From the NCBI RefSeq assembly GCF_010389155.1, contig NC_057769.1, positions 7,068,735 through 7,132,734 on the forward strand: 64,000 bases of DNA, given 5' to 3'. A program made the translations under genes and the position numbers. This DNA comes from Erigeron canadensis (Eukaryota > Streptophyta > Magnoliopsida > Asterales > Asteraceae). Of this stretch, positions 1 through 12,151 are shown piece after piece. The notes under the pieces were generated by a model. That model worked only from the letters and a program-made list of their open reading frames with translations, was not told the origin of the DNA and made no database searches. Every line of letters begins with the position of its first letter. The first letter of the stretch is position 1.

Positions 1-20
1 CCCTTCCCCCTTCTACAAAT
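1..20. repeat. Possible cut-off end of a TIR element
   Basis: The first bases (CCCTTCCCCCTT) match the right end of the element that finishes at 13496 (ACACCCTTCCCCCTT). The window may begin in the last bases of another copy. Only a dozen bases support this. Confidence 0.25.
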
Positions 21-1183
21 AATTCAATTTGTTATATGAATACACATTGTGCAACCAAAACGTGTCGTTTAATCTGCGGATTTGAGACATTTGAGCCTCA
101 CAATCAAAACTCGACTTCACAAACAAACAATTGAGGAAATCGTTGTAGATATCATATATAGGACTTTAATTTCATTCGATAGATTACATTATCTTCAATG
201 ATAACTTATAAGAAAAAGAGTTTATGGACATGTATATATTCAATGTGTTATTGTGTTTGTGACTTGTAAATGTCGTCTATGAAATGAATGGTATAAATAT
301 GTACATAATTCATGTATTCATATATGTTATATAATTTCGGAGTAACACATTCTAAAGTTCTAATCATCTCGAATAGTAGTTCATATATTTTGTCTTGAAT
401 ATTATTTTAGATTAAACGAATAGTAGTTCCATTTGAATATTATTTTATATTAAACGAATCAACAGGTAATGAGGTAAAGAAGAGCATTCGAAAGGAGGTA
501 ATTAATTTGCTCAATTTTATTTGGAGAAAAATAGTTATTTTAAACAAATTTCAAATCTCTTTATATACAAAAAAAAAAATTAAAAAAAATAACTCTTTCC
601 CTAATAACGTATTCACCAATTACGACTCAAACAATTACCAGTAAAAAGAGTTTTATATCACCAATCGTCTCGCAAGTATAAACGTTTGTCTTTGAATAAT
701 TATTTTTCTAAAGAAGATTGATGGGATTTAGGGGAGTTTGGTGGCGTAAAATGCAAAACATGATGAACTCCAAATCCTCACTCCATACCAAGTGATGTCA
801 GTGGCTTCTGGTCAAAGTCAAACACACATTTTAGATGTCAGAAATGGGATGGGATGGGATGCGATACTTGCTTCATTTCATTATGTAGCCCCACTTGTTT
901 TTTATTTTTATACTTGAATGCTAAAAGATATGCATATCCGTTTTCCAGTTATGTTACTCTCTTTCAGTTTTAATACACTGATAAATTTCATAGAGTTATA
1001 CACATTTTCCAAAGTGTATACATACAACATTAATAATATTTTTTTTAAAGTTAAATTGGAATTGGAATAACCAATGAATCACCAATTCATCCGATCAAAC
1101 CCTCATAGATGATAGAATATCCAGGTCCAATATAAAACCTCAATTTTGTATAAAACATATCAAATCTTAACTCACGAAAACAT
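21..1183. other. AT-rich intergenic DNA, no gene seen
   Basis: No open frame of useful length, no recognisable protein and no clear repeat end is visible here. It holds short direct repeats (for example TATTTTATATTAAACGAAT around 403-457) and poly-A/T runs. Confidence 0.5.
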
Positions 1184-1396
1184 TACCCTCCGTCCCAATT
1201 TAAATGTCATGTTGACTAACTTTGACCGTAAATAACTTTGTTTGTGCTATATATTAGTTGATGGAACTTATATGAACGAAAAGTACATTAAGAACTCAAT
1301 TCATTCATATATTTTATATCAAGTATTACATGACACAAACAAAGTTATTTACGGTCAAAGTTAGTCAACATGACAATTAAAATGGGACGGAGGATA
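1184..1396. mobile_element. Stowaway-type MITE (Tc1/mariner)
   Basis: The element runs from CCCTCCGTCCCAATTTAAAT to the inverted copy ending GGGACGGAGG and is flanked by TA on both sides (1184-1185 and 1395-1396). The inverted arms extend past 55 bp, through GTTGACTAACTTTGACCG and its complement near 1355. CTCCCTCCGTCCC-type ends with a TA target duplication are diagnostic of plant Stowaway MITEs. It encodes nothing and would have been mobilised by a mariner transposase elsewhere. Confidence 0.9.
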
Positions 1397-1510
1397 GTAT
1401 TAAACTAACCGATACCTCAACATTTAGATTCATTAGTTAAATACAAGTACTTTTTATTTTTACACTTATACATTTTATGTGTAACTATAACCTATAATTC
1501 AAAGAACGGG

Positions 1511-1635
1511 AGGTGATCCCTACACAACATGTTTTTGCCATACACAATAATGTATTCATTATATGATTGTACTGTATAACTGTATGATGCATACAGTGTT
1601 GTGTATGACTAAAAGTGGTTGTGTAGAAATCATTT
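1511..1635. mobile_element. Small hairpin MITE
   Basis: The left arm GGTGATCCCTACACAAC continues to GCCATACACAA. It is mirrored by TTGTGTATGAC through GTTGTGTAGAAATCATTTC on the right, giving arms of about 35-45 bp around an AT-rich centre. I could not fix a target duplication, so the superfamily is not assigned. Confidence 0.5.
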
Positions 1636-3229
1636 CTCTTCACATAATGGATCGGGACAAGTGTTGTTATTCAATCTTTTCACATTATTTCATGTTTGAC
1701 ATATTGTAGTCATCCTAAAATAAGTAGCAACTATTAAGATGATATGTGGGTGTAATTTGAATAGATCGTTTTAAATAGTAATGTTACCTTAGTTACTAAC
1801 ATACAATCAAGAATTTATGACTTTAAAGCTAGTTTAGTAAATTATATATTAAACTTTTGAATATGAGTTTTTTTTTGTTGACAAACTGGAATAGAAATTT
1901 AAGTGTATGTTATCATATCGCACAAACTTATAATAATAAACAAGTATCATTTTTCTTTTAAGTATGTACATGTCAAAACATAATTCGGAATTTGCTATAC
2001 TAGCCTATAAAGTCATTATTGATATCTATCTTGAGTAGTTTTACAAGTTTGTTTTCTTATTTCACAAATGATGACGATACTACCTTTGACTAAATATGAC
2101 TATTGTAGAAGGGACATATTCTAACAAATGAACAGTGAAATGGACGGTTTACATCTGTCATTTCGACTACATATTTCATACTTTGATAATGTAAATCTTC
2201 TATTTTTAAACAATTACGAAAACAATATTCCTAATTATAAATTACAAGAACGTTTAACATGTAAGCAAAAAATACAGAAAATACGTTTTGTTAATCAGTT
2301 TATATAAATATGAAGGATGAGACTCGAGTGGAAATGTAAGTGTAATAATAATAATGTAAAGATCGCAAAATAAAGTTAAACTAGGCATGTCGCATTTGAA
2401 GCGCTCGAGTGCAAAAGATGTTTTGATGGGCTAAAAAGTGAAGGATATATAGTTGGAGTGTGTTTGTAAAATTTGGTGCCCATGGTCCTCCTATCTTATT
2501 ATTGGGGATCGGTTGAAACTAGCCAACCACACACTAACAAGTAACACCTCGATCCCATCTATCACATTATTCTCTACACCCTAATCTATACATACAGCAA
2601 AAAAGATCATATTTTAATAATGACATCATTACACTTGAACATCATTTCTTCTTCTGTCTTATTACATGTGTGAGAGTTGGTGATTATTGCTAAAATTTAA
2701 GGGCTTTTTTTGGCAGAAAAAGTTTTTGACCGTGAAGGTTTGTCAGTTATTATTGATCGCTACATATAGTAATCGTCTGGTTCCATTTCTCGGTTATAAT
2801 AAGTCTTTTCTTTAATCAAACTAACCAAAATGGACTGCCTGATCGAACTCCGGAATATGAAGATCCAATTTGAATTCGGTTATGCCATCTCCAATGCCAA
2901 TAACATCTTTAGGCGTTATTTAGCTAACATATCATATCATTATAAAATTTTAAAATCTTTTAACTTTATCCGTAAACTTACAAATTTATTACATGTCCTT
3001 ATTTTATAATATATTATGGATATCTTAAAAAAAATTTAAAAACATGTTCTGTTTTTTTTAAACGACAATAAATAGTAATTTACATAGAATTAGAAGGCAT
3101 TGGAACCAGAGTTTACAATACAAATTATATATTTTTAAAAAAACAGACAATATATACTAAGGGGTTGGGTATTGTACAACAAGTATTAAAGTAAAACAAA
3201 TAAGACAAGATCTTGACCCTTAGATCATA
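1636..3229. other. AT-rich intergenic DNA, no gene seen
   Basis: About 1.6 kb without supported coding potential, RNA gene or bounded repeat. Homopolymer runs and short AT motifs dominate. Confidence 0.5.
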
Positions 3230-3620
3230 GTTAATTTTTTTTTATAAGAACGGCAATATATTATTAAAACATATAAGACATCTAGCAAAGTACTAGACAT
3301 CAAATAGAAAATACAATTACAATTACGGAATCTAGGATACTCGAAAATTAACAAAATCCTAGACACAAAACTTGAGACATGAACTGCGAGGAAAACAAAA
3401 AGGGTCAAAAAACTCGTGGCAATTACGAAAACAAGACACGAGAAAAACCTTCACCAACAGAGGCCGAGCAACCGGTTTTCACTCTCTGGTGTTTTTGATG
3501 CAAGCCCAAATAAGCCTCAAGGAGAGCAAATCGATAAAAGACGCATCCAAATTACAAATAAACGAGCGGGTTAAATTGATGCACGAAGATTCACGAATCA
3601 ATTGATGCACAATGATTTTC
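3230..3620 (-). mobile_element. 3' tail of an L1-type LINE (first copy)
   Basis: Read on the minus strand, this segment ends in a poly-A tail (poly-T on the plus strand at about 3234-3243). It is similar over its length to the minus-strand segment at 6728-7171: both share the complement of GAGGCCGAGC.ACCGGTTTTCACT, of AACCTTCACC/AACCTCACC, and an AAGACA-rich stretch. The second copy is joined to a readable reverse-transcriptase zinc-binding region, so this first copy is probably a 5'-truncated insertion of the same LINE family. No intact reading frame remains. Confidence 0.5.
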
Positions 3621-4382
3621 ATGACGCACGATGATCTTCAGTGAAGAGAAACCTATTTTTTATTTATTTTACTTTAATGTTTGTTTTATTTTACCTAAAA
3701 CCTATATATTAAAACAAACTAACAGCTAGCAAAATACTAGTTGTCTGAAAGAGTTATACAATACAAATTAAAGTAATGCAATTACACGAAACTTTCACCA
3801 TTTATAAACATGTCGTCAAATATGGATAAATAGTATATAGACAAAAAAAACCGAACATTTTATGAACGAGAAAAAGCATAAAGAAGGAAGGATATGGAAA
3901 AAAATATCTACTTGGAGATAGTCTTATGTTTCATAACTCCAAAGCAACATTTTGCACTGATGAATTGCCATGGTAGCAATCGGAAGTCAAGTTAGGTCTA
4001 AAATGTCTTTAGCAATTCTCACCATCGAGTTTATACGTCTTTGTAAAAATTCTATTCTAACTATTCGTTTAAAACAAGACTACTGTAATATACTAACATA
4101 TGTCAAAATACTAACATATGTCAAAATGAAATGATATGTATTTTTCTTTTAAAGCAAAATGTCGAAATGAAATGATTATTCAAGAAATAAATAAGCTTCA
4201 AGTGTCATTCATGTGATGCTTTACAAAGATGTTCCAATAACTTTTTTGCGGGATCATGGGGTTTAGATAAAGATCGACTTCCGTACATAGTTATCTACAT
4301 TAACTTGATTGGATAGGTTATTTTATTGATATGATAATGTGAATAAGTTTTTTTGTTTTTTTAAAGAGTTAACATAATACTT
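3621..4382. other. Intergenic DNA, no gene seen
   Basis: No gene, RNA or bounded repeat is supported. A short tandem duplication of TACTAACATATGTCAAAA occurs at about 4089-4126. Confidence 0.5.
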
Positions 4383-4761
4383 AGAGGCAAAGGTGTAGTG
4401 CAAAATTTGACAAAAAAAAAAAAATAGGCCAACACAATAGTGCCATTTGTCATAGAAAAAACTTGTCAATACTAGCCGAAATGTTGTCAAAAAGTGTCGT
4501 GTAATTGAGTTTTTTTTGCCAATTTACCAATATGCAAATTTGTTGTCAAAAACATCCACTTTCACTAGAAAACAAAAAAAAAAGTCACAAAAGATGCTCC
4601 CAACGTTCATTAGCATCGGCCAACACTAGCCGATGTAACTTGCCAAAACTTATCAATTAAACTTGCCAAAAATAGCCAATGCATGTGATATAGGATTGCC
4701 AATGAGCCAATAGTAGCCAATGTTTTTTTCGATACTTTTTGCCGACTATACCCTTACCTCT
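4383..4761. mobile_element. Short TIR element of the GGCAAGGGTGTAGT family
   Basis: The left end AGAGGCAAAGGTGTAGT is mirrored at the right by ACTATACCCTTACCTCT. These ends match those of the two larger copies at 10810-13496. The interior repeats words such as AGCCAATG and TTGCCAA but holds no reading frame. I found no convincing target duplication, so the superfamily is uncertain (possibly Mutator-like). Confidence 0.6.
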
Positions 4762-5349
4762 TATATGCGTGAAGTTTCATACATTGAACTTGCAGAATTA
4801 GCCTTCCAATTATATTTTTTTACAAACAATAAAAAAATAGCAAGAAAGTTGATTGGTTTGAAATTGATATGGGAATGCTAAATCAATGATGGAGGGATTG
4901 GATTCTGATTCCTCCTCCTTCTGTACATCATATGGGTTTAAGCACTTGGACCACTTTGGAGACTGTTACCCAAAGTCATAATAAATTAAGGTATTTGTTT
5001 GTGTGTATTGTGGAGTAGGAGAATCAGGTTTGCATCTTATTTCGTTATTAATAACAGATTTACTAAGTACTTTCATTTCCTAATTAAAGCTACATGAATT
5101 TTCAGTTTGTCACCATGAGTCCATGACTTATTAAATCCGAATTGGACTTGTATTTGTATTCAGTTTCTTTTAGACTTTTGAAGACTAGTTGTGTTATGTT
5201 TTTGTATTTGTATTTAAATTGTCACAATGTTCTATTTTTTGGGGGGTTTTGTTTGGAGATGGATGGTGGCAAGAGAAATGCTTGAGTGACAAACAAATAC
5301 TCCGTATTTACTAATAAAGTTTACAAACATATGTGGACCAATGAAATAA
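4762..5349. other. Intergenic DNA, no gene seen
   Basis: Nothing coding or bounded is supported. ACAAACATATGTG (5321) reappears inverted near 5420 around a GA microsatellite. Confidence 0.4.
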
Positions 5350-5375
5350 GGAGAGAGAGAGAGAGAGAGAGAGAG
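5350..5375. repeat. (GA)n microsatellite
   Basis: About 13 uninterrupted GA units. Confidence 0.95.
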
Positions 5376-5551
5376 TGAATAAAAAGAAAAGAAAAATAAC
5401 TTCATTGGTGGTTATGGATGACACATATGTTTGTAAACTTTGTTAATAAAAGTTTGTTTGTCACTCTAGCATTATTAAGTTCTTGAAAAATATCATGGTC
5501 ATTACAACATGTGTTAGTCCTGCTTTTTTGAATATTTCTGTCAAATGGTTA

Positions 5552-6015
5552 GCTCTTACCAATGTTTTAAAAACTGGTATTTTAGTTATACCGGCATGGA
5601 AAAATTTTCCGGTATTATCGGTAATACCGGAAATACCGGCCGGTACAACTATTTTTAATTTATTATATTTTTTGTGTAAAAATCTTACAAAACTTATTAC
5701 AATTTAACAAAAATAGTCAAAATGCAATTATAAGTTACTCAAAAATAATACCAAATATGTATTTCATAACAAAATATAGGTTTTAAAGTTCACAAGTAAC
5801 AAAAAATAACATTAAAATATCATAAAAATAATTTTTTAAAAAAATCAAAATTTATTTTTTGAAAATACCGGAAATACCGGTATGGTAATACCGGGAATAC
5901 CGGAAATACCGGCCGGTATTGAATAGTGAAAATACCGGACTTAAAATACCGGCGTGGTCTTCGGTACCGGTAATGCCGGCCGGTATTTACCGGTATTTAA
6001 AACATTGGCTCTTAC
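5552..6015. mobile_element. Non-autonomous hAT element with 8-bp TSD
   Basis: The element occupies 5560-6007 and begins CAATGTTTTAAAAACTGG. Its right end is the inverted TATTTAAAACATTG. A perfect 8-bp duplication, GCTCTTAC, lies at 5552-5559 and 6008-6015, as expected for hAT transposition. The ends are packed with the dyad-forming words ACCGG, CCGGTA and GGCCGG, and the middle is AT-rich and non-coding. It belongs to the same family as the larger element at 32071-37378, which starts CAATGTTTTC and also has an 8-bp duplication. Confidence 0.88.
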
Positions 6016-6085
6016 AACCTTTTCTCAAATCCTTTCCATGGTCACATTATCTCTTTCTTGTTTTATATTTCAAAATATACTACTA

Positions 6086-6369
6086 CCTATACTACTATAT
6101 AAAAATTACAAGCCCATGTTGAAAGTTTACAAAGAATAGGACATGCGAATTGATCAAAATACCCTTAATGATTTAAATCACCAACAACCCTTAATATTAA
6201 ATTATATCATTAATCCATTATATTATAAAATCTCTAGTAACCTCCTTTAAATCACATATCTTTATCTACACCAATTGATACCGCCACCACCGTCACCATC
6301 AGTCGCCGCCATCTCACCACTGTCATCTTCGGATCACCGCCGCATTGCGCGGGTACCATACTCGCTAAT
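6086..6369 (+). mobile_element. Small non-autonomous Helitron
   Basis: The 5' end reads CCTATACTACTATATAAAAA. The 3' end has GCATTGCGCGGGTACCATAC followed by CTAAT and then T. Near-identical 3' ends occur at 42300 and 54738. A short hairpin followed by CTRRT and insertion before T is the Helitron signature. There are no inverted ends, no target duplication and no coding capacity. The GCC/ACC-rich stretch before the 3' end is shared by the sister copies. Confidence 0.6.
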
Positions 6370-6727
6370 TATACTTTTATCACACTCTTTATCATTTTTC
6401 CACAAATAATTTATTATATCCCACCAAGAAAACAAGCCTTTTATTGTTTAAAAATTAGCCCGAAACCATACTTTTGGGCTATCCAATATTTTTGAAGAGA
6501 AAAGTGTGACTATAATATCCGGGAACATCTCACTGTTTTCTATGTATCTTCCAGATATGGTGAGAAAAAGGTCAAGAAAACACTAGTTGGGGTGTCAATA
6601 TTAATAGTACCCGTATGATTGTGTTGATGCAATAATTTACCGTATATTTTAAAGATTTTGTGAATTGAAATAAAATAAAAGTTTTGTTAATGACAATTTT
6701 AAGGGGGTCAATATTAATTAACTAATT

Positions 6728-7171
6728 AATTTTTTTTTCTAATGGCAAAATTAATTATATTACTATAAACCACTAGCAAGACACTAGAGGTCGAGATACA
6801 ACATCTAGAAATACAACAAATTACACATTCTAGACCTACCCAGAACTTTAATTGCTAAGGTTACAAAAGGGTTAAAAAAACTTATGCTGAAAAAGACATA
6901 AGAAAAAACCTCACCGACGAAGGCCGAGCCACCGGTTTTCACTTCGTGGTGTTGTTGATGTGACCCCAAACAAGTTCTGAGGAAACAAGACAAAACAACA
7001 CCAGAAAGACCAGATTAGAGACTAAATGACCGCTCGATCCAAGTATCCCAAGTAGAAGTAGCTTTCCTATCTTGATTGTTGATCCATAGAAAAGAGATCG
7101 AGACAATAGAATGGAAGATGTCTTTGCTGCTCTCGTGAATGTCGTTATGTAAGGCATTATTCCTTGCTTTC
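6728..7171 (-). pseudogene. L1 LINE remnant, 3' part (left of the solo LTR)
   Basis: On the minus strand this carries the C-terminal end of a LINE ORF2 and its 3' region, ending in poly-A (poly-T at about 6731-6739). Joined across the solo LTR, the protein reads ...WHIWK-ARNNALHNDIH..., which is the usual zf-RVT tail of plant L1 elements. The break falls exactly at the LTR's 5-bp target duplication. Stops and frame changes show that the LINE was already dead or has decayed since. Confidence 0.75.
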
Positions 7172-9988
7172 TGTGACATCCGTCAACAAAACTGGTAATT
7201 TATTATAGTCTCTAACTTACATTCCAAATTTCTTGACTAGTCAATGTGCCTATATAGTATAGCAAGCATAGAAATGTGGTGATTATTCCAATATGTGGCT
7301 ACTATTATTATTTGGATTCCAATAGTTTAGGATTTAGATATTTGATCTTCCTAAACGTAGATGACTAAAACTATCCCCGTAATTTTTAGATGTGTAGTTG
7401 TTAGTCATATTTATTTATAGACATTAATAAATCGTTATATACTACTTAGTAGTGCGATGAAGTCTATGAACATCCGAGTGAGTTACAATAACTATATGTG
7501 GTGAATTAATAATAATGATAATACTAATTTATTAAATATAAAAAAATAATAATAATACTATATATGAATATGGAGGATAACCTCCTGTTAGTTGGTTTGG
7601 CCAACTAGGAAACTTAAATCCTCATTTTAGTTCATGATACAATAATAACTACAATAATACTTTTCATTAAGTAAATTTACGGAATAACTTAGTATCCTTA
7701 AGGTGCACATACTAAACTAAAAATAAGAATTATATAATCAATGAGAATACAATGGAGAGGTCAGAAGGAATTCGAATTTTACTAAAATCCTTATGATGAA
7801 TCAAAGTTTAGTTGTAAACTAACTCCAACTCTTATCTCTACACATATAAAATAAATGTGCCATTAGTCATCAAAACAAATTCCAAAACACAAATTTTGTG
7901 CTTTCCTCTGCCGTCGAATACGAAACAACAACATTACCATCACAAAACCAATTTTTCAATCATCACGTTGTCAAAACAATTTTTGGTGAGTTTAAATAAC
8001 TTTCATATTATTTTAAAGATCTTTTATATAAATTTATGGTTAAAGTTCTTATAAGATTATATTTTATTTATGTTGTTAAGGTATCTAAGGAGTGATCTTC
8101 AATCTTAGGGTAAATTACTAATCTTTTCTCTTTTCATAATATATATATATATATATATATATAAGCATATTTTTATTTATTTATTTATCTTTATTTATAA
8201 GTAACCTATTTGATAAATATATATTATGGCAAATTTATAATTTTTTTAGGGTTAAATCAAAAGCTTGAAGTATAAATCATATTAATGTTAAAAGTTTACA
8301 TATTTGTTGTAGCATAATAATTAATGTAATTAAAGAAATTCAATTATGAAGGCATGAAAATCATAATAACATATGTAAATAGGTGTTGGAAAGATTTGAA
8401 AGTTTATATATGAATATTAGTTGTAGTAGTCTTTAAAACAGTAAGTTTGGGTTATTTCAGAATCTGGACAGATTCAGTTTATTAACTTTAAGAGGTCGTA
8501 TCTTGGTCATGGGAGATGGTTAAGTCACGTTTTTGGTGTCTAAAATTAATTTCAGGAAGTCTACTTTCTGGTGGATGTGGTTTCGTGTCAAAATATGAGG
8601 TTAAAGGTTGTCAAATGAATTTTATAACAAAACTGCGCAAAGCTAAGTATTCCGAACAGATTTTGGTCGACTTCAAATAGTCATATCTTGGTCGAGTTTA
8701 TGAACTGAAAAATTATTTTTCTCCAGAAACGTTTTTGAGATGTTAAGATTGTACAGTAAAAAAAATGGATTTTTTTGAAGCTTTGAAGACCCTTAACTTT
8801 TATAAAACTTTTCTGTGCGCAAACAGTGATTTTTCTGACTAGTCTGTAATCATTGAATTTTTAAAAATAGTTAACGTGCCAAATAAATTATGTAAAAATT
8901 CATGTAAGTATATAACACTGTAAGGTAACAGTAGTTAAGATTTGGAATCTTGAATCATTCGTTTCATCCTAATAAAAAATAGATAAAGTTACTAAAAATT
9001 TCAGTTAATATGAACTTGTAGAATTTAATCTTAAATCAGTAAAACAAATATTATATATTAAGTTATGTGACTTGTAACTTAATAATATATGACAAATCAA
9101 TTGTGAATATTTTGAAAGTAGCCATATGTGTATTTCATCAAATACGAGTTACAATGGACGGTTCTTGACCATGTCCATAATTGTAACTTGTTCATATTTA
9201 TATGTTGTGTAGATTCTAGCGACCTTGTTGGATTTGCATAACTACTTGCTTGTCGAGGTGAGTTTCGTAGCCCCTTTTTATATTATTTCTTTGGGGGAAA
9301 ATGATGCTCAAAACACTTTTCATTTCTTTACTAGCTGTGCCAAAACTTGTTTTTTTTCTTGGACAAATACGTGTAATTATGAAATGTGTATGCTAGCTTG
9401 TTTGTGTTGATTCTATGATGCAATAGATGTCTGTTGATATCTATTAAAGACTATTTAAAATCTATCGACCAACTATATACTCCAGCTGGTAGTTGTTGGT
9501 ATTTAAAGCATGATTGAGCTGTTGGCAGGAGTGATGGGGATTGTGTTGTTGGATAACTATGATGACATTGATCAGTATTTAGTATGCTACTACATGTTTA
9601 TATTTACACTATTGTCCAAACTTGATATATCATGCACAGCAAACTCATTTGTATTCCTTTAAACCTACAAACTCACCAACGTTATGTTGACATTTTCGAG
9701 CATTCATTTTCAGGTAATAACAATGCTTAGGAAGATTGAGCTTATGGACTTTAAGAAGACCAATAAAGGGATCCTTCATGGACTCCTAGACTGCATGAGA
9801 AACATTGAACACTAATTGCAATTGTTACTTCTTTTGATATTTGAGGCGTGTTGCCTAGACTTTCCGCTTGTGGAATTTACATTTATTTGAATTTCATTTA
9901 GTCTGACTCTATTATAAAGTCCATGTGCTATTGCTATATCTTTTCGTCATATCCTACGATTCCGCCTAAGGTGGGGTGTGACACTTTC
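7167..9988 (+). mobile_element. Solo LTR of a Ty3/gypsy-type retrotransposon
   Basis: The 2.8-kb LTR runs from TGTGACATCC (7172) to GGGGTGTGACA (9983). It is flanked by a perfect 5-bp duplication, CTTTC, at 7167-7171 and 9984-9988. TG...CA ends and a 5-bp duplication define an LTR; no internal domain or second LTR is present, so it arose by LTR-LTR recombination. It sits inside an L1 remnant whose reading frame resumes across it. GAGGTGAGT (about 9256) and a pyrimidine-rich leader near 7850 resemble the LTR-like segment at 23691. Orientation is inferred from the TGTGAC start. Confidence 0.88.
8138..8162. repeat. (AT)n microsatellite
   Basis: About 12 AT units inside the solo LTR. Confidence 0.9.
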
Positions 9989-10450
9989 CAAATGTGCCAC
10001 CACCATATGAATAAGATAGCTTGAAGTCTGTGTCGATGGGCAACCAAAATATTCAAGCTCTCACACCAAGTAAGAATTCGATCAGGTTGGTCATTAGGGA
10101 TGTCGTGGTTCAGCCAATCACTTAGAAGAATTCTGGTGTCTTTAACAAATTTGCATTGATGAAATAAATGATTGAACAGTTCATTCCCATTAGAGCAATT
10201 AAACATCTAAAGGAGTTGACATCAATCCTTCTACCAAACAGATTGAGATTCGAAGGTAAAGCTTCACGTCTCATTCTCCAAACAAACAAGTTAACTTTTT
10301 TTGGGACGAGCCTATTCCATATAGTCTTTGTGTTACCTGAAATTAGAAGTTTGTTGTGATCGTAACAATGTCTAATCTGAGAGATGGAGAATTCAGATTT
10401 TCCTTGAAGGTTCCACACCCATTTGTCGTCTCCTTTTGATGCATTAAAAT
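9984..10450 (-). pseudogene. L1 LINE remnant, reverse-transcriptase zinc-binding domain
   Basis: Minus-strand reading from about 10450 gives DDKWVWNLQGKSEFSISQ..., then IWNRLVPKKVNLFVWRMRRE and LPSNLNLFGRRID. This is the zf-RVT region (PF13966 type) that follows reverse transcriptase in plant L1 ORF2. A frame change near 10200 joins it to the next part (HLFHQCKFVKDTRILLSDWL...LFIWWWHIWK), which continues into 6728-7171 on the far side of the solo LTR. The endonuclease and RT domains are absent, so the copy is 5'-truncated. Confidence 0.8.
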
Positions 10451-10480
10451 TTGTACTTTGTCTTGCAAAAATTCAGGGGG

Positions 10481-10800
10481 CGGTTATTGATATATAAACT
10501 ATTACTTTTTATGCATGTGATAAGCTGTTAATGACAACCCTTAGGGCTGTCATTATCATTTTCCATAAAATAAAACTATATCCGAAAATAAAGTCAGCTC
10601 AACTGGCAGATGTGTCCCTTATTTTTCCTACATGTTTTGCGTTTGACTTTTTTGTTTGATAAGTCCGTGGATTTTTCCTGAATACTATTAACGGCTCCAG
10701 AACTTCTAACGAACCGGAATGTTGTGCTAGATAGTTCCATTGTATGTTTTAATGTTCCTTAAATAATTGATTCTTGAATGACTACTAATACAAAGTTGTA
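10481..10800. other. Intergenic DNA, no gene seen
   Basis: About 320 bases with no supported feature. Confidence 0.4.
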
Positions 10801-12150
10801 TATGTGATTAGGGGCAAGGGTGTAGTCGGCTTGTTTTATCGGCAAACCATCGGCAAACATCGGCTCATCGGCTACACTATAACACATGTATCGGCTATTT
10901 TTGGCAAGTTTAATCGGCTAGTTTTGGCTATATATATCGACATGTTTTGGCCGATCCTTGTGAACGTTGGGAGTGTGTACTTGTGACCGTTTTTTTTTGT
11001 TCTTATGCTAGTCTTTTCAACCCTCGCCGAAAACCTAAAATTCCTTTTTTGGGGGTTTTCGATTTTGAGGCTAAAACTATGTTTTCTTGGCTTCTATTGC
11101 TGGAATATGTGCCGATAAAACTTGTTGATGCTCCTAACGTTATATCACCCTTTTCCGGTGAGATCCAAAACCCATTTTGGGGTTTCCGGTCGTTTCCGGC
11201 CAAAAACATTCACTTTTATTACGACCAAAACTTTGTTTGTCTTGTGCAAGGGTGTAGTTGGCTATTGACTACTTGTTGGTCAGTTTTTCGGCGACCCTTT
11301 TTTTGGGGTTTCCGGTTTAATCGATATAGTTAATTGTTGCTTTGTTGGTTCGGTTTTCGAGCGAGCCCTTTCTTGGGTTTTCGGTGAACTGCTGTTGTTG
11401 TTGTATGTTGCATCGGTTTTCCAACGAGCTCTTTCTTGGGTTTTCCGGTGAGACTGTTGCTGCTACTGCTACGACGGCTGTGGTTTTCCGGCGAGCCCTT
11501 TCTTGGGTTTATGGTTAACTTTGGCTGTTGCTACTGCTTACGACGGTTTGTTTTCCGGCGAACCTTTTCTTGGGTTTTCCGGTTACTGCTGCTGCTTATA
11601 TGTATATTTATCTTTTTACATTGCCGTTAATTACATGTTTGTGGTTAGCTTGGTAGTGTTAACTTAGCGGTAGCATTGCCTGAGTTTTCCTTTGTAGCGA
11701 TGCCGGATTTTGTTCCATTAAAGCAATAGGTAGCTGGAAAAAGTAGTTTTTAGGTGATGATGATATCGTTGAACAGTTTTAGGTTGTCGGTTAAATGGGC
11801 GATGATGATACAAATGTTTGTAAAAATGGGACTCGAATGATCCGAGGCGTATCTTGGCGGGGTAAACCTTCGGGTTAGCAGTCATGTCGTCTCCGACTTT
11901 CGAAATTCCCGACCCCCAAATTATGAGCCCAAGTTTTGTTTTATAAAAAAAAAGGTCACTTTTTTAGTTTTCCGGCAACTAAGATTATAAATTACGGTTA
12001 CCTTTTATTTAGTTTTCAAATTGGCAAGTTTTCTTTGCTACACCACTACTTTTGGCTAGTTTTGGCAACGACACGTGGAGATTTGTGATTCGACGATAAC
12101 TTGCCAATTTAGCCAATTTGTTAAAATTTTGACACTACACCCTTGCTCCT
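10801..12150 (+). mobile_element. TIR element, tandem copy A
   Basis: The copy starts AGGGGCAAGGGTGTAGTCGG at 10810 and ends with the inverted ACTACACCCTTGCTCCT at 12150. It is followed within a base by a second copy in the same orientation. Internally it repeats GGCTAGTTTTGGC words and a minisatellite-like phrase, TTTCCGGCGAGCCCTTTCTT, at least four times. The resulting frames translate to FSGEPFLGF-like repeats, which I read as repeat artefacts and not as a protein. The 9 bases before it (TATGTGATT) resemble the 9 bases after copy B (TATGTACTT). Confidence 0.65.
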
Positions 12151-12151
12151 A

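Noticed and set aside
9210..9815. Exon-like pieces with good splice borders (ILATLLDLHNYLLVE, VMGIVLLDNYDDIDQ, MLRKIELMDFKKTNKGILHG)
   Set aside because: They lie inside the bounded solo LTR, and the same landmarks (GAGGTGAGT and the following block) appear in the LTR-like segment at 23691. They are LTR sequence, not a host gene.
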